Of a stretch of 64,000 bases of DNA, positions 48,965-62,235 are shown in pieces. This DNA comes from Cryptomeria japonica (lineage: Eukaryota > Streptophyta > Pinopsida > Cupressales > Cupressaceae). The DNA is taken from NCBI RefSeq assembly GCF_030272615.1, contig NC_081408.1, forward strand, positions 310,412,383 through 310,476,382, read 5' to 3'. How positions within the stretch are numbered: position 1 is the stretch's first letter; every line of letters begins with the position of its first letter. The notes beneath the pieces were generated by a model. The model searched no databases. It was not told the origin of the DNA and was given only the letters and a program-made list of their open reading frames with translations. Position numbers and translations under genes: made by a program.

Positions 48965-51900
48965 ATGTTGCAAACAAGGAACAAAGCTGGACCTAGCAAT
49001 AGTGTACCCAACAATAATGAGAGGTTGGAACAGATATTTGAACTACTCAACTGTCAGGGAGCCTGAATGGATAGTATAGAACAAGATATACGAAGGGTTC
49101 TTAATGGGAATCCTAGGATTGAGTTAGATGAAATACCCAGAGTAGAGGAAGTGAGACTACCCAGGGTGGAAGTGGAACCTCCTAGAGGCAAAATATCAGA
49201 AGAACTAGGCAAAGACCTTAAGAAAGTGACCCCACCAAAGTTTGATGGGAAAACCATAGGTGACAGTGCAGAGGCATGGATCATAGAGATGGAGAAGTAC
49301 TTTTTGCTTAGAGACTTATCTGATGAGACTAAAGCTATATGGGCTGCCTACCAACTCTCAGGAGAAGCTGCTACTTGATGGGACAATGAGAGAGCACAAC
49401 ATAACTTTCAACTCGGAGAATTTACTTGGAACCTTTTCCTTCAACTTTTTCGAAGCAGGTGGCTCCCACAACACTTCTTCAATAGTAAGATAAAGGAGTT
49501 TCAGAAACTAACTCAAGGAAACATGATAGTGACTCAATATTGGGAAAAGTTCTCACACTTTCTAAAGTATGCGCCACAATACCAGACAAATGAGAACTTT
49601 AGAATCCGCAAGTTCATCTTAGGATTGTGATCGCAAATAGGAGCAGAAGTGGACATACATAGTCCAAAGACCATGGCAACAACACTTGAGAAGGCAACTA
49701 TGCAAGAACAAAAGTTAATATAGATATATGAAGCTAGAAATAATAGAAACTCAGAGTTCAAGAAGAGAAAGTTTCAAAACAATAATCAGAAAGATGGAAC
49801 TCAACATATCAGGAATCTGAAGGGGAACAATACTGGGGACAATAAGGGTCAGAAATTCAATAAGAAATTCAACAATAGAGGAAACAATAATTATGGGAAT
49901 AACTGGTACAATGATAGAAACAATAATGGGAAGGATAAGCTAGAGTATAAGATGGGACCCAGAGGTGGATGTTTCATCTGCAGAGGAAAGCATTATGCTA
50001 ATCAATGTGATCAATGCATAGTGGAAAAAGGAAGAGAAATATAGCCACATCACCAGATTCATGCCACAGTTGACAATCGCCAAGCAGACTTCCAAGCCTC
50101 GCCTATCTAGCTTGATGGTAAACTTTTTGGTCATGCAGTTTCCATTCTTATAGATACAGGTGCTACTGAATGTTTTGTGGATCCTAGAGTTGTATCTAAG
50201 TTAAATGTTAAGCCTGGTTATATGTCTAAACCTTGGAATGTTCAATATGGGAACCGGACAGAGCAGAGGGTAGACCAATGTTTGGCATGCAGTGAACTAC
50301 TACTTCCCAACTTCCTCACTGAAGTAAATCTCTATGTAGCTCCATTAGGAAGTTATGATGTCATCTTAGGAATAAATTGGTTGACTGAGCATAAGGCTAT
50401 AGTAAATTGTGAGGATAAACTTGTGGAGTGTTTTGATGACTTAGGCAATCAAGTAAAGATACAAGGCGATAAGAATCCTTTGCAACTTAGACAAATTTCT
50501 GCAATGCAACTTAAGAAGGCCCAAAGGAAAGGTTGTGAAATTTACTTAGTGCACACTAAGGATCTAAGGGAGGATAACACGGGACTTGATACACACCCTA
50601 TCCTTCAAGAGTTCCAAGATGTCTTCCCAGAGGAATTGCCAAGATTGCCACCTAAGAGGGAGTTTGATTTTACTATTGACTTGCACCCAGGGACTGAACC
50701 CCAATCTAAGGCACCTTACAGGATGGCAACCATGGAGTTATACGAGCTAAAGGTGCAGTTGCAAGAGTTAATGGACAAGGGTCTAATTAGACCAAGTGTG
50801 TCACCATGGTGAGCACTCGTAATCTTCGTCAAGAAGGATGGTACACTTCGCTTATGCATTGATTATAGAATGTTGAACAAAGTCACCATCAAGAATAGGT
50901 ACCCACTCCCAAGGATTGATGAGTTGTTTGATCAAATGAAAGGTGCAAAAGTTTTCTCCAAGATTGATCTCAGGTCTAGGTACCATCAGCTTAGAATAAG
51001 GGATTCAGATATACAAAAGACAGCATTTAGAACTCGTTATGGACATTATGAGTTCATGGTGTTACCCTTTAGGTTGACAAATGCTCCTGCAGCCTTTATG
51101 AACCTTATGAATAGTGTTTTTAGAGCTTGTCTGGATGACATCATCCTAATTTTCATAGATGATATCCTCATCTACTGTAGATCTAAAGAGGAGCATGAGA
51201 AGCATTTGAGAATAGTCTTGCAAAGACTAAGGGAACATAAACTCTGTGGTAAACTGTCTAAATGTGCCTTCTTTCAAAAGAAAATACACTACCTAGGGCA
51301 CATCATTTCCAAGGATGGAGTCTCCATCGATCCTGAGAAGATCAAGGCAATCACAGAATGGCCAACCCCTCGAAGTGTTCTTGAGGTTTGCAGTTTCATG
51401 GGGTTAGCTAGATACTATAGGAAGTTTGTATAAGGGTTCTCTAAGATTGCAGCTCCTATTACTACACTCCAAAGGAAGGGAAGAAAATTTGATTGGACGG
51501 AAGAATGTGAGCAAGCCTTCAGCTTATTAAAATAGAAGTTGACATCAGCACCTATACTTACCATACTCGACCCAAATGGACCATTCATAGTTATCACCGA
51601 TGCATCAGGAGAAGGAATAGGAGGAGTATTAATGCAAAACGAATAGGTGGTAGCTTATGAGTCTAGGAAGTTGAAGATACATGAAGCCAACTATGCACCA
51701 CATGATTTAGAATCGACTACTATTGTTCATGCCCTCCAAATGTGGAGACACTACCTTTTGGGTAAGCCCTTTGAGCTAAAGACTGATCATCATGGGTTGC
51801 AATACATCTTTACCTAGCCAAATTTGAATGCAAGGCAGAGAAGGTGGTTGGAGTTCTTAAGTGAGCACGATTTTGCGATAGATTACATCAAAGGGAAAGA

Positions 51901-53403
51901 AAATTGAGTGGCTGATGCTTTAAGCAGAAGAAGACACCTAGCAATGATAGCCACCACCTGGACTACCTTGAGACAATAGGTGTTGGATAATCTTCAAGGG
52001 GATGAGCACTATGACTTAGTCAAAAATGCCTTAGAGACTAATCCTTCTGACCACCGTTTTGATCGGTACATGTTGGAACTAGATGGACTTCTTAGATAGA
52101 TAAGGAGGATGTATATTCCCAATAAAGGGGGATTAAGGGATTTGATCTTAGAGGAGATGCATAACGTACCCTATGCTGGACACCCTGGTGTGAATAAGAT
52201 GGTTGCAGATATGAAACCATTATACTTTTGGCCTGGACTTAAGAAGGATGTGGTAGCCTATGTAAGGCAATGTTTTGAATGTCAATGAGTCAAGGCTAAG
52301 CAAATGCATCTGCCAGGGTTGTTATTTTCACACCGTGTACAGAACTACAAGTGGCAAGTCATTAGTATGGATTTTATCCAAGGATTACCTATGTCCAGAT
52401 ATAAGTATGACATGATACTAGTTGTGGTAGACAAATTGACCAAAGTAACTCACCTCATACTCGGAAATCTTAAGGATGGATCAGTAACCCTAGCACATAA
52501 GTTTGTTAAAGAAATATTTCGGTTACATGGGGTACCTGAGACAATCATTTCAGATAGGGATGTAAGAATGACTTCACTGTTTTGGACCACCCTAAATGCA
52601 GCTCTGGGGACAAGGTTGAACTTTAGAACAACCTATCATCCTTAAACAGATGGACAGACTGAGAGGGTAAATTAGGTAGTAGAAGACCTATTAAGGATGT
52701 ACTGTATGGACCAACAGTATGAATGGGAGGATTTTCTTGCCTTAGTGGAGTTTGCATATAATAACTCTATCACTCCTCTATAGGCATGGCACCATTTGAG
52801 GCTCTTTATGGACATAAGTGTAGGACACCTATTAGCTGGGACCAGGTAGAAGATAGAGTTTTAGTTGGACCAGAATTACTCAAGGAGATGGAAGAACAAA
52901 TGGTAACAATAAAAGCTAGACTTAAGGAAGCCGCTGATAGATAGAAGAGCTATGCAGATAAGAATAGGACCTTTCGACAGTTTTCAGCAGGAGATAAGGT
53001 CTTTCTGAGAGTGAGACCTTAGAAGAGCTCTATTTCCTTTGGGAAATCTTCCAAATTGGCACCTAGATATGTTGGACCTTTTGACATCCTGGAAGTGGTT
53101 AATCCAGTTGCTTACCGACTTGCCCTACCACCAGCTCTTGCCCGGATCCACAATGTTTTTCATGTTTCATTGCTTAAGCCCTACCATCCCAATATAAATC
53201 ATATCCTTGATTGGCATTCACTACAAGTACAAGACCCAGGGGTGGTACTAGTGGAGCCTACTCGAATAATTGATAGGCGCACTATTAAGTTGCGCAAGAG
53301 AGAGATTTTGCAATATAAGGTCCAGTGGGATCAATATTCAGAGGATAGTGCTACATGGGAAAATGCTGAGGATATTGAGCGTTCTTTCCCACATTTATTT
53401 TGA
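48965..53403 (+). pseudogene. Ty3/gypsy gag-pol polyprotein (multiple stops)
   Basis: One frame carries gag to integrase (48965-52790), then a single frame change leads to the C-terminal part ending at 53403. Gag: a capsid-like region (about 49200-49650) and a knuckle CFICRGKHYANQC that is one residue shorter than usual. Protease: LIDTGATE (about 50150). Reverse transcriptase: open at 50870-51433, with FIDDILIY as its active site. RNase H: TDASGEGIGG and ADALSRR (51595-51930). Integrase: zinc-binding HPG...C-x-x-C part, VVVDKLTK, and SDRD with YHP-TDGQTERVN (52304-52680). The end segment (53290-53403) has the WENAEDIE word of a chromodomain. I count about 19 stops, mostly TAG. Confidence 0.92.
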
Positions 53404-53470
53404 TAGACTCAGTTATTATTTTCATGCATGTTTGTTTTGTAATAAGACATCAAGTCGATGTCTCTTCCTA

Positions 53471-53481
53471 GTGGGGAAGGA
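53471..53481 (+). other. Polypurine tract of the Ty3/gypsy element
   Basis: GTGGGGAAGGA directly before the 3' LTR start TGTCACGAC. Confidence 0.75.
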
Positions 53482-56055
53482 TGTCACGACTCGAATTAGA
53501 CCTCAGTTAGATTTATTTATTATGTCAGATACCTTTTGATTAGCTTTTAATAATGATGGATGATATTGTGTCGTTTAGTGACAATGATGATGGTCAGTTA
53601 TTTTATGATGTTACTTTACTGTTATGATTAATAATACTTAATAATGATGTTTTATTGATATGATGTCGTTATTTAATGATGATAAATAATAATGTTATGA
53701 TGTTAATATTTTGCTAGATTTTTATGTAATGGGATCTGACGAATTTTTGTCAAGTATAAGTTGCAGGGTAACCGTCGAAGGCGGACATATGATTGAGGAG
53801 GGGTTTTTCTAGCTCGCTAGTAGCAACCTAAGTATTGGAACCCTGTGCAAAGTACCCAATTAGATAAGAAATTAGTAAATTAAATTAGGGAGTCTAAAAT
53901 ATATTGATAAAATAAAATAAAAATAATAATAAGGATAAACTATTAAATATACAAGTATTTAATATAACAATCAAGCCAGAAATAATTATAAAATAATTAT
54001 TTAAAAGAGAGTAAATAAATTAATTAGTTGAGTAATTAAAAATAAAATTATTTGATAATTAAATTATAAAATATAAAAGATATTTAAGATATAATATCTT
54101 ATAAATACTAAAATTAGAGGACTAATTAAAAGAAAGAATACGATTAATTCAAGAAATTAATTAAAATATTAGTTAATAAATTTAAATAAATGATCAAGGC
54201 ATGCAAAAATACAATGTTGGAGTAAAATTATGTACTAAAAATATAGACGACATGCGAGAGCCTAATAATTAATTATTTTCTTAAAAACTAAATCTTTAAC
54301 AAATTGTAATTTAATAAAATCAATTAATAATTTTGTGAGTTCTAATTTTAATAATTAGTTTTATTTTAAGAATTTAATCATGCAAACAATTAAATTTTAT
54401 TTTTAGAGAATTCAATGTTTATAAATATAGGAATAAACCTGTTATTTGATCATTCCAATTCTTTTTGAGCTTCTTGATTCATGTGATTGCTATGAAGTCG
54501 ACAAGGTAGATTGAAGAGATTTTCTGAAATTTGGGAAACACCTAGAATTCTTCTTTCTTACAACTAGGTTCATTTTTTTTACATATTTTATTGAGTCTTT
54601 ATTGGATCTTTTTCTTTTAAAACTAGGTATTGTGGATTTAATGCTAGTTTATTTGATGTTTCAGTTGTGTTGTCAACACCTTCTTCTCGATTTATTAATT
54701 TTTTTAATTAATTTTATTAAATTTCTATAAAAAGATTTTAAAAATTAAAATTTAATGTATTATAAAAAATAAAATAACATGTTATAAAATTTTTATGCTA
54801 TTGATACCATTATCTACTTAAACTATGGAGTAAATAATTACTGTAAGAATTTCAAAGAAATTGAGATCTGGGTTTTTAAGAAAAGACTGAAACATTATGA
54901 CTGTATTTGGAAAGTCTTGATAGTGGTAAATTCTAACTTAAATAGAGATTCTTAATTTTGATTTTATGAAATTATATTATAAAGGGAAAATTTATAAAAA
55001 TTTATAAAGAAAACATATAATAATATTATTCTGACATTAATCTGTGGAGGGTTAATTATTTTTCTGTCTATGAGGGATGATAATGGAATGAGAGTGCTTG
55101 TTTATGGGCTAACCAGGGAAGGGTTATTTTCTTCACCTCCCCAATAGGTTAATGATGGCCATCATATTTATTTATTTATTTTTCTCCCTACCATAACACA
55201 TGTAGTTAGTTCAACCAGGATGGGTTGTTAGTTCTACATGATTGCACAGGATTCCTTTACTACCAGTTGGTACCGGCTTGCTAGGATACTCCGTCGTGAG
55301 GGACGAGAGCTTATCAAGAGCACCGAGAAGCTTATGCTTCATTTGGTTGGGCGAATAAAATGCCTAGGTCATATGTCCGTCATCCGGTTTGCGAGAGGAG
55401 GTTATCCAGGTCAAATGGAGGCGACACATCTAGAGACAAAGAAAGTCAGAGATTCCAGATAAAATTTTATGTAATAATTAAAGATGTATATTTTATTTCA
55501 TTGTAAAGACCAGAATGGTTGCATGTAGAGGTTATGAAAAAGGACCTATAAAGGTCACATGATGTAAAGCGACAAGAATTCACCATGCAATGTAACTGGC
55601 AAAGAAAAAAAGAAGAAAAAAAGGCTAGTAACATACTAACTCACTAACATGCATGATTTACTTTCTTAGATTAGTTTTCATTTACGCATGTATGCATGGT
55701 CATATTTAATTATCTGGTAGATTATTTAATTATGAGTTTTTGCATGTTAATTTAATTCATAATAATTTCATGCATATGATTTACGATACTCATAGACACA
55801 CGTAACTTGACATCGTAACTAATTATGGTTTGCATTGTATTGGACCTCATGCGAAATTTTAGATTGTTATTGTTCGCATGCACATTTAATTCCTACATGT
55901 TATTTATGAGTTTCATGGTTGTTCAATTACTTATCTATTACTTGCGTGTTAATAATTATTGCTTTTGCATGTGCAATAATGGTTAATTTAATAATTAATT
56001 AAAATAGTGAGTTTAAGTTTGGTTTAACTAGGGTTACGACAAGCGGGTCCTTACA
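53482..56055 (+). repeat. Ty3/gypsy 3' LTR (full length)
   Basis: 2,574 bp from TGTCACGACTCG to GGGTCCTTACA. A 74-codon frame (55238-55462, matching 48053-48277) sits in the GC-richer middle of both LTRs and is not considered a gene. Confidence 0.9.
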
Positions 56056-56408
56056 AAACTACATGACTGGTCAAGAATTAGGTGGACCTTTAACACATTC
56101 AACTAAATCGTAAGCTTCCTTGAACCTCTATTAAGACTCTTACAGATGACCAATTCACCTTGATACCTCTAGTCCATAACTAGTCCAAATTGACTCAAAA
56201 CCACTCTAATCTCCACTAAAATTCTTAAGATCACTAAGTGAAAACTACATGATTGGTCAAGAATTAGGTGGACCTTTAACACATTCAACTAAATCCTAAG
56301 CTTCCTTGAACCTCTAGTAAGACTCTTACAGATGACCACTTCACCTTGATACGACTAGTCCATAACTAGTCCAAATTGACTCAAAACCACTCTAATCTCC
56401 ACTAAAAT
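56056..56408 (+). repeat. Tandem duplication with 186-bp period beside the 3' LTR
   Basis: Two copies of a unit of about 168 bp starting ACTACATGA(C/T)TGGTCAAG (from about 56058 and 56244) are separated by about 18 bp. They differ at only a few positions. The first directly abuts the LTR end. Confidence 0.9.
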
Positions 56409-56919
56409 AGTCAAGGTACATTGACAAATTTGATAAAGGACTAAATCGGCATGGCTGAAATAGCACATAGAAAGCATTTGTCCTTAGTGTGGGCTCTCAA
56501 AATTGTAATCTCGTTCACATTGTTCCTATTTCTGTCATCCGTGCAGATGTGTACTGAATTGTTAGACTTGTATTCAATGTTTTCATTTAAAAAGTTCTAT
56601 TATATAGAGATTTATATTAAGTTGTTTCTATGTAATACTATTGTTTGTTTTTTTACGACGTTTTTAAATTTTTAGTAATTTTCTTTAAGAATAACAATTT
56701 TTAGTATTAATTTAATTTAATTTATTTTTATATCTATTAATTTTTAAAATAATTAAAATTTATGTTATTAATGTTTTGTCATAAATATAAATAAATAATT
56801 AATTAATTTTTAATATAAAGTTTTTTTCTTAATATTATTTTTCTCATTTACATATATACGTACAAATATATATTTTATTGAATAATATTATTTTCTTCAA
56901 GCATTTCTAATAATAGTTT
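56409..56919. other. AT-rich, no gene
   Basis: A short open frame starts at 56451 but has no family resemblance. The rest is AT-rich. Confidence 0.4.
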
Positions 56920-57074
56920 TTCAAAATACACACACGCACGCACGCACCCACCCACCCACCCACCCACACACACACACACATTTCAATTGTAAAACCACTA
57001 ATACTAGTTTTCCTTTTTTTAAGATATTATAGAGGAGGCAAACATGTTGTACATGATGATGAATAATCATAAGT

Positions 57075-57138
<64 letters not shown>

Positions 57139-57300
57139 ACAACGGAGGCAAACATGTTGTACATGATGATGAATAATTATAAGTAACCTACACACACACA
57201 CATTTCGGTTATAAAACCACTTATACTAGTTTTCCTTTTTTTGAAGATAATCTATAGGAGGCAAACATGTTGTACATGATGATGAATAATTAAAAGTAAG
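56920..57300 (+). repeat. CA microsatellites with a thrice-repeated flank
   Basis: CA-rich tracts occur at 56929-56980, 57078-57135 and 57190-57201. The flank GGAGGCAAACATGTTGTACA plus the following words occurs three times (about 57035, 57145 and 57258). The word TTTTCCTTTTTTT precedes it twice. Confidence 0.9.
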
Positions 57301-60300
57301 GTAGATTGGAAGGTATAGCCAAAGTAATGAATTTGATGATGAGATAGATGTTATGGATTATAGAGTCAATGCAATTCCTATGTCACCTCAACTTGGGAGT
57401 TGGATGCAACATGTCATCAAGATTCATGGAGTATGTAGCAACAAGGAGATCAACTAGGTGTGAAATGTGGAAGAATATATTATTTTGAAAAGAAATATTT
57501 TATTGTACAAAATATAATATTTTGGGAAGACTAAATTAATATTATAAATGTCAAAAAAATTATTTTTGTGAAAGTTTCTATTTTGTCTTATTATCCTAGG
57601 AAGTGTGTCTTTTTATCTTTTCCCATTTGGTTGGTGAAATTTAATTATGTAAAACGTCTTAGGGTTTTAGAGGTTTAATCTGGGCCCTTGAAAAGATATT
57701 AATCATGGTTATTTATTCCAACTGTAAAATCTATAAAAAACCTATGCCTCTCTCATTATTTCTTAGAAGGAACTAGAAATCATTGCAAACATATTGGGAT
57801 AATTAATACAAAAATGATGCTAATCTGGTCAATTTTTGCATTGAGTTTGAAAGTAGCATGGCTCGTACTTCTCAATTTTATTTCTTTTCAAACTAGTTTA
57901 GCATGAAGATTAATTGGAGTTGATAGATGGTGAAATCTCTATTCATACCATTTAGGATTTGTTGACTGTAAGTTATTGTGCATGGTTAGTGTATTTTTTT
58001 TTAATGAACTCGAGTTCAATTATCAAGCTATTCATTGATTAGCATTACCTCATGGTTTTGATGAATGTTTGATAATAAAAAAGTATGGAGTATTTTCCAT
58101 TGAAGATTGCATCAACTTTGTTTGAGTTGTGTTTACGTAGAAAAGAAAAGTTTTATTTTATGGATTTCATCTATTAATAACATCTTTTCATTTAAGTTTA
58201 GATTTAGAACTAGATTATATATAGCTTCTTAGACTAAGCTATCTTTTTAAGATTTATTTTTAAATGATTTTTAAGAAATCTAAATACTATTTATTGAGAA
58301 ATCTAATGTATTTGACATTTTAGATCTTAGGATTTTCTGTAGAGTTATTAGTATGAAAGAAGCTCCAAAATGTTTGTGTAAGTCCCTTTGTGATTACCAA
58401 CATTATCACATTATTCACTAAGCTTTCCAAGTATTGTTAGGTCCTGAATTTCTAAAACCTTGAGGTTAGATCATGTTTAAACAATCGATAAGAAAATAAG
58501 ATTACCTTTCAAGAGAGAATAAGATATACTTAACTATATATTTTATTATGTGTTGGTGAAGTGATAACCTCCTCATCAACACAAACCTTATGACATGGAA
58601 TTTATCCTTAATTAAATAACATTATATTTATTTAAGTTTGACCTTATCCCCCAAATACTCCAACTAAATCAATTGATTAATTTCTACTTAAAAAATATAT
58701 TCAGTGTAATTAATTTTATTACTATTTCATCTAATACTTAAATCCATATTAGCTAGAATTATTTTCCATTTAATCCCAACCATTAACTCTATCTACATGG
58801 GTCAGGATTTAAACTTTTCATAACCTAACAAATTTCCTTCTCCTATCATTTTCCCCATGTGTAAGAATTCCTACTTACCCTACTTCTTTCTCACACATAT
58901 GTGAGCATGATCCTCACACATGTGTAATCACCCTATCTCTTACACCTCATGGTATACTTATCACATGACTACAAATTTAGTGCATGCCTCCATCTTCGTC
59001 ATATCTTATCTCCTTTTTAGAAAATACATCTTGGACCTTGATTTTCCTCTTGACAAATCTATAAATTAGAGGCCTCTCACCAAATTTAAAAAATGACTCC
59101 GATTATATCATTATGATGCAATTTTGTAGAGCTAGCATCTTGATCCAAATATGTTGTTGGTATATTAAGAAACCATATTCCACCATCAATATATTATAAA
59201 AAATTACATCAAGTGGAGAGTTGAGTACACTCTAGTTACACTCAATTAAAGCAAAAAAGAAGAAACATGAGGAAATGTTCTATTATTGATATAGAATCTT
59301 CATTTTTTCATCCTTGTTTATTTTCTTGTCTTCAATGCTTACATACTATTCCCATGGTATTTATTGATCATGGATGTATCGATATTCATATGATTTATCA
59401 TTATGTCATGTGTTCATAACAATTATTATGGGATTTGATCACAACTTTTTGGAAAATAAAAAACTTTATAGGTGTTTTCACGATCACATCCTTTTACTTT
59501 TAGATACATTCTTATCTACTAAGCCATTTTGAGAGTGACATGATGTATATCTAACCTTTAAGGCTATCTTTACCATAAAAAGTATATGTGTCCTATATAT
59601 TAATGTTAAATTTCTATAAAATTATCAAGAGGTTTTATTTCTAGTTCAAGTTATTTCTTAAATGAAAATATTGTTTATTAAAATTATAAGTGTAAATATA
59701 TTTCTTAACAAATATTCAAAAAATAAATAAATTATTTAAAATTGAAAAGAAATAGAAGTAGAATGTATAGTAAATAAAAAAATATTATTTTATATTATCT
59801 TTATATTTCTATAATACTTTGCTTACTATTTTTTTAATTTTGATTTGTTTAATCGACTTAGGTAAAAATTTGAGGTACATATTTATGCTATCACCTAAGC
59901 AAAATCATCCTATGATTTTTATTTTGGGGCACTAAATTGAAAACATTTCTATCAACATATACATCTAGGGTATCTCTCATAGTGTTTTCTTCAATATTTT
60001 CTTAAGATTCTAAATATATTCTATCATGGGGTTTGACTAAGGAGAATGCCATCCTCACAATCCAATCACTTCCTTAATATATTCTTAAATAACACCATTC
60101 CTTGCACATCCCATTATATTTGGGAACAAGGTGAAAATGTTTATAGAAATGTATAGAAAACCAAAATGATCTTGTATGTTACAAAATCTATTCATCACAT
60201 TAGATAATTTTAGATAATCCTAGGCTCAACCTTGCAACATGTGGATTGAAATCAGAAAAAATGTTGAGACAATCTTGGTTTCAAGATAGAGAGCACATCA

Positions 60301-60400
60301 AAAGTATTCAAATCTAGATAAGTATAAATATATTTCATACCACATCAATGTTATTCTTCATTCCTATTCTAAACCTAAATTATTTTGTCATGCATACTTA
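57301..60400. other. Long gene-free AT-rich stretch
   Basis: No reading frame of note and no recognisable repeat boundary was found. It may hold old, unrecognisable transposon sequence. Confidence 0.4.
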
Positions 60401-60560
60401 TGGGTGAGTGCTGATAGTCGTGCGGCCCCAAAGACTAGTCTTGCCTCAACTCGCCTCTCTCCTGAGCCCCAACTTGGTTGTTAATGGCCAAGGTAAGGTT
60501 CCAAGTTTGAGTGTTGGGCTGAGTCGTGAGGATACCCTAAGTATAAAAAAAAGAAGATAC
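60400..60560 (+). mobile_element. Possible SINE
   Basis: A GC-rich island of about 150 bp in AT-rich DNA. It starts GGGTGAGTGCTGATAG, has a CAAGTTTGAGT word that could be a decayed box B, and ends in an A-rich tail (TATAAAAAAAAG). The size and tail fit a tRNA-derived SINE. No target duplication was recognised. Confidence 0.35.
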
Positions 60561-61602
60561 ATTCTAGAGTGGTATTGACATAATGTTATCTCTCAATTGT
60601 ATCCACCAAAAAAAGAAAATAAAACACAATTGACATATCGTTCAAAAACTAAAACTAGAAAAAACTAATCAGTAAAATATATAAAATAATTTTATTATTA
60701 TATTAGATTAAAATAAATTAACTCTTAATAAATTTTAAAGAAATTTATATAAAAATAAAATAAACAATATAATTAAATTATTTTGAATAGATATATTTAA
60801 GATATTTATACTGATTTATAAAAACTTATTTAATTAATTAAAATATTGAGTTACAATAATTTTTTTTTAAGAGTTAACTTTCTTATAATAATAAACATGA
60901 ATTTATATTACCACTAATAAACTAGATTCCACCATATCTATAAGACATATTTTAAATTGAAAACCATATAAACTAGCACATTAAATTTAATGGATCTCTA
61001 TGTTATAAATCATTTCCAGCCATTCATCAACCTTTTATTACTTTACTATTTCTATCATAGATTCAAAAACTCTTTTCTGCTCACCCAACATTAGAAACAT
61101 TACTTTAATTATTTATTATCTCTATTACTTTATTTGAGATTTTAAACAATAGATTTAAATTGTATATTTTATTAATTAACTCTTTTCAAGAACCATTATA
61201 ACAAATAAAAAATAATTTAACCTTATTGATCACAATAACATCTTATATAATTCCAATTTTTCAATCAAACTAGCAATATCTAGTTGTATGGAATGATGGT
61301 TTTATGATTGGAAAACCATCATTAGAAGTAATTTCCAATCATAGAAAAATTGAGAAGGTATACCAAACCAACAGAAGAATACCATTCCATTACAAAATTA
61401 GTCTTAAAACTCTTTTTTCTATTCAGTCTATCTAATAATATGTAACTATAGAATGTGATCTGCAACATTGATTTAAAAAACTTGCACACAATCTAATTCT
61501 TAAAAAACATATAACAAATTATGAATTGTGAAAATCTCATATCATTGATATATAATAGTTTACATAAAAAACCTAGTCCATCAGAAATATACACTGCCTC
61601 TT
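60561..61602. other. AT-rich, no gene
   Basis: This is the presumed 3' flank of the NDR1/HIN1-like frame; nothing else is visible. Confidence 0.4.
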
Positions 61603-62181
61603 TTAGGCTTGAAAGAACCAAACCCACCATTCTTTTGAACATTCACATGACAGATTATAATGACCAGACTTCCAATTGCGCACTTTGAATCTAGTCCTAG
61701 TAGTAGACAATTTTAGCCTCAACTCCACACATCTAAACAAATTCTCCAATGCCAAATCTCTTGAAATATCCTCCTTCAACACAACAAAATGCCCAGTCAA
61801 AATAGGCCTTAGAATGGTGGTATTCTTGAGCTCCTGATAGAATGGAGAAATGGAGGCCCTTGCAATCCTTTGATACCCATAATAACCATGCAGCTCCATC
61901 TTATCATAATATATCCTAATGCAGTTATTTGGGTTATGGGCTATGATGTTGAAGCTCATCCTTGTATTCACTGTATTATATGAAATATTGAGGTTGGAGA
62001 GAGAAGCATAATCTACAAAGTATATTGGCTTGTGGGGTTGAAAGGTAATCCATGCTAACAACACCACAATGCTTGAAAAGATCACCAAACTCAATACTAA
62101 AACATAGAGCCATGTTATTATTATTTGGGATTTTCTCTTCTTCTTGTTGGTATTATTATCATTGATGTCAAGGGATGTCAA
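61603..62181 (-). CDS. NDR1/HIN1-like (LEA_2 family) protein, start unresolved
   Basis: An uninterrupted frame of 192 codons. It has a basic N-terminal tail (KKKRK, about residues 13-17), one membrane-spanning segment (about 20-44), then an extracellular-facing LEA_2-type domain with ITFQPHKPIYFV, NIIAHNPNN and a Cys-containing end (LSCEC). NDR1/HIN1-like proteins sit at the plasma membrane and take part in defence and abscisic-acid responses. Length is near the family's usual 200-odd residues. The problem is the start: the codon at 62181 is TTG, and no ATG lies in frame between it and an upstream stop at 62215-62217. A partial 47-bp duplication (units from 62164 and 62211) covers exactly this place and may have removed the original start. 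It may therefore be a recent pseudogene or use an unusual start. Confidence 0.7.
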   Translation of the reverse strand: MTSLDINDNNTNKKKRKSQIIITWLYVLVLSLVIFSSIVVLLAWITFQPHKPIYFVDYASLSNLNISYNTVNTRMSFNIIAHNPNNCIRIYYDKMELHGYYGYQRIARASISPFYQELKNTTILRPILTGHFVVLKEDISRDLALENLFRCVELRLKLSTTRTRFKVRNWKSGHYNLSCECSKEWWVWFFQA

Positions 62182-62235
62182 ATGGTTGCAGAATTGTAGG
62201 GAGTAGTCGCGATGTCAAGGGATGTCAAGAGGTTA
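62164..62235. repeat. 47-bp-period duplication at the NDR1/HIN1-like start
   Basis: GATGTCAAGGGATGTCAA occurs at 62164 and again at 62211, with about 7 further matching bases. Confidence 0.8.

Larger units (their letters stand above)
46437..56055 (+). mobile_element. Ty3/gypsy chromovirus retrotransposon (decayed)
   Basis: About 9.6 kb. The 5' LTR is at 46437-48870, the primer site TGGTATCAGAGC at 48874-48885, gag-pol from 48965, the purine tract at 53471-53481 and the 3' LTR at 53482-56055. Domain order protease, reverse transcriptase, RNase H, integrase and C-terminal chromodomain-like segment fits Ty3/gypsy chromoviruses (Tekay-like by LTR size, inferred). Many nonsense codons make it non-functional. 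The 5' LTR lacks the first 62 bases of the 3' LTR, so the outer boundary was trimmed and no target duplication can be read. Confidence 0.93.

Noticed and set aside
56921-57151. Minus-strand frame of alternating Cys-Val
   Set aside because: A direct translation of the CA microsatellite.
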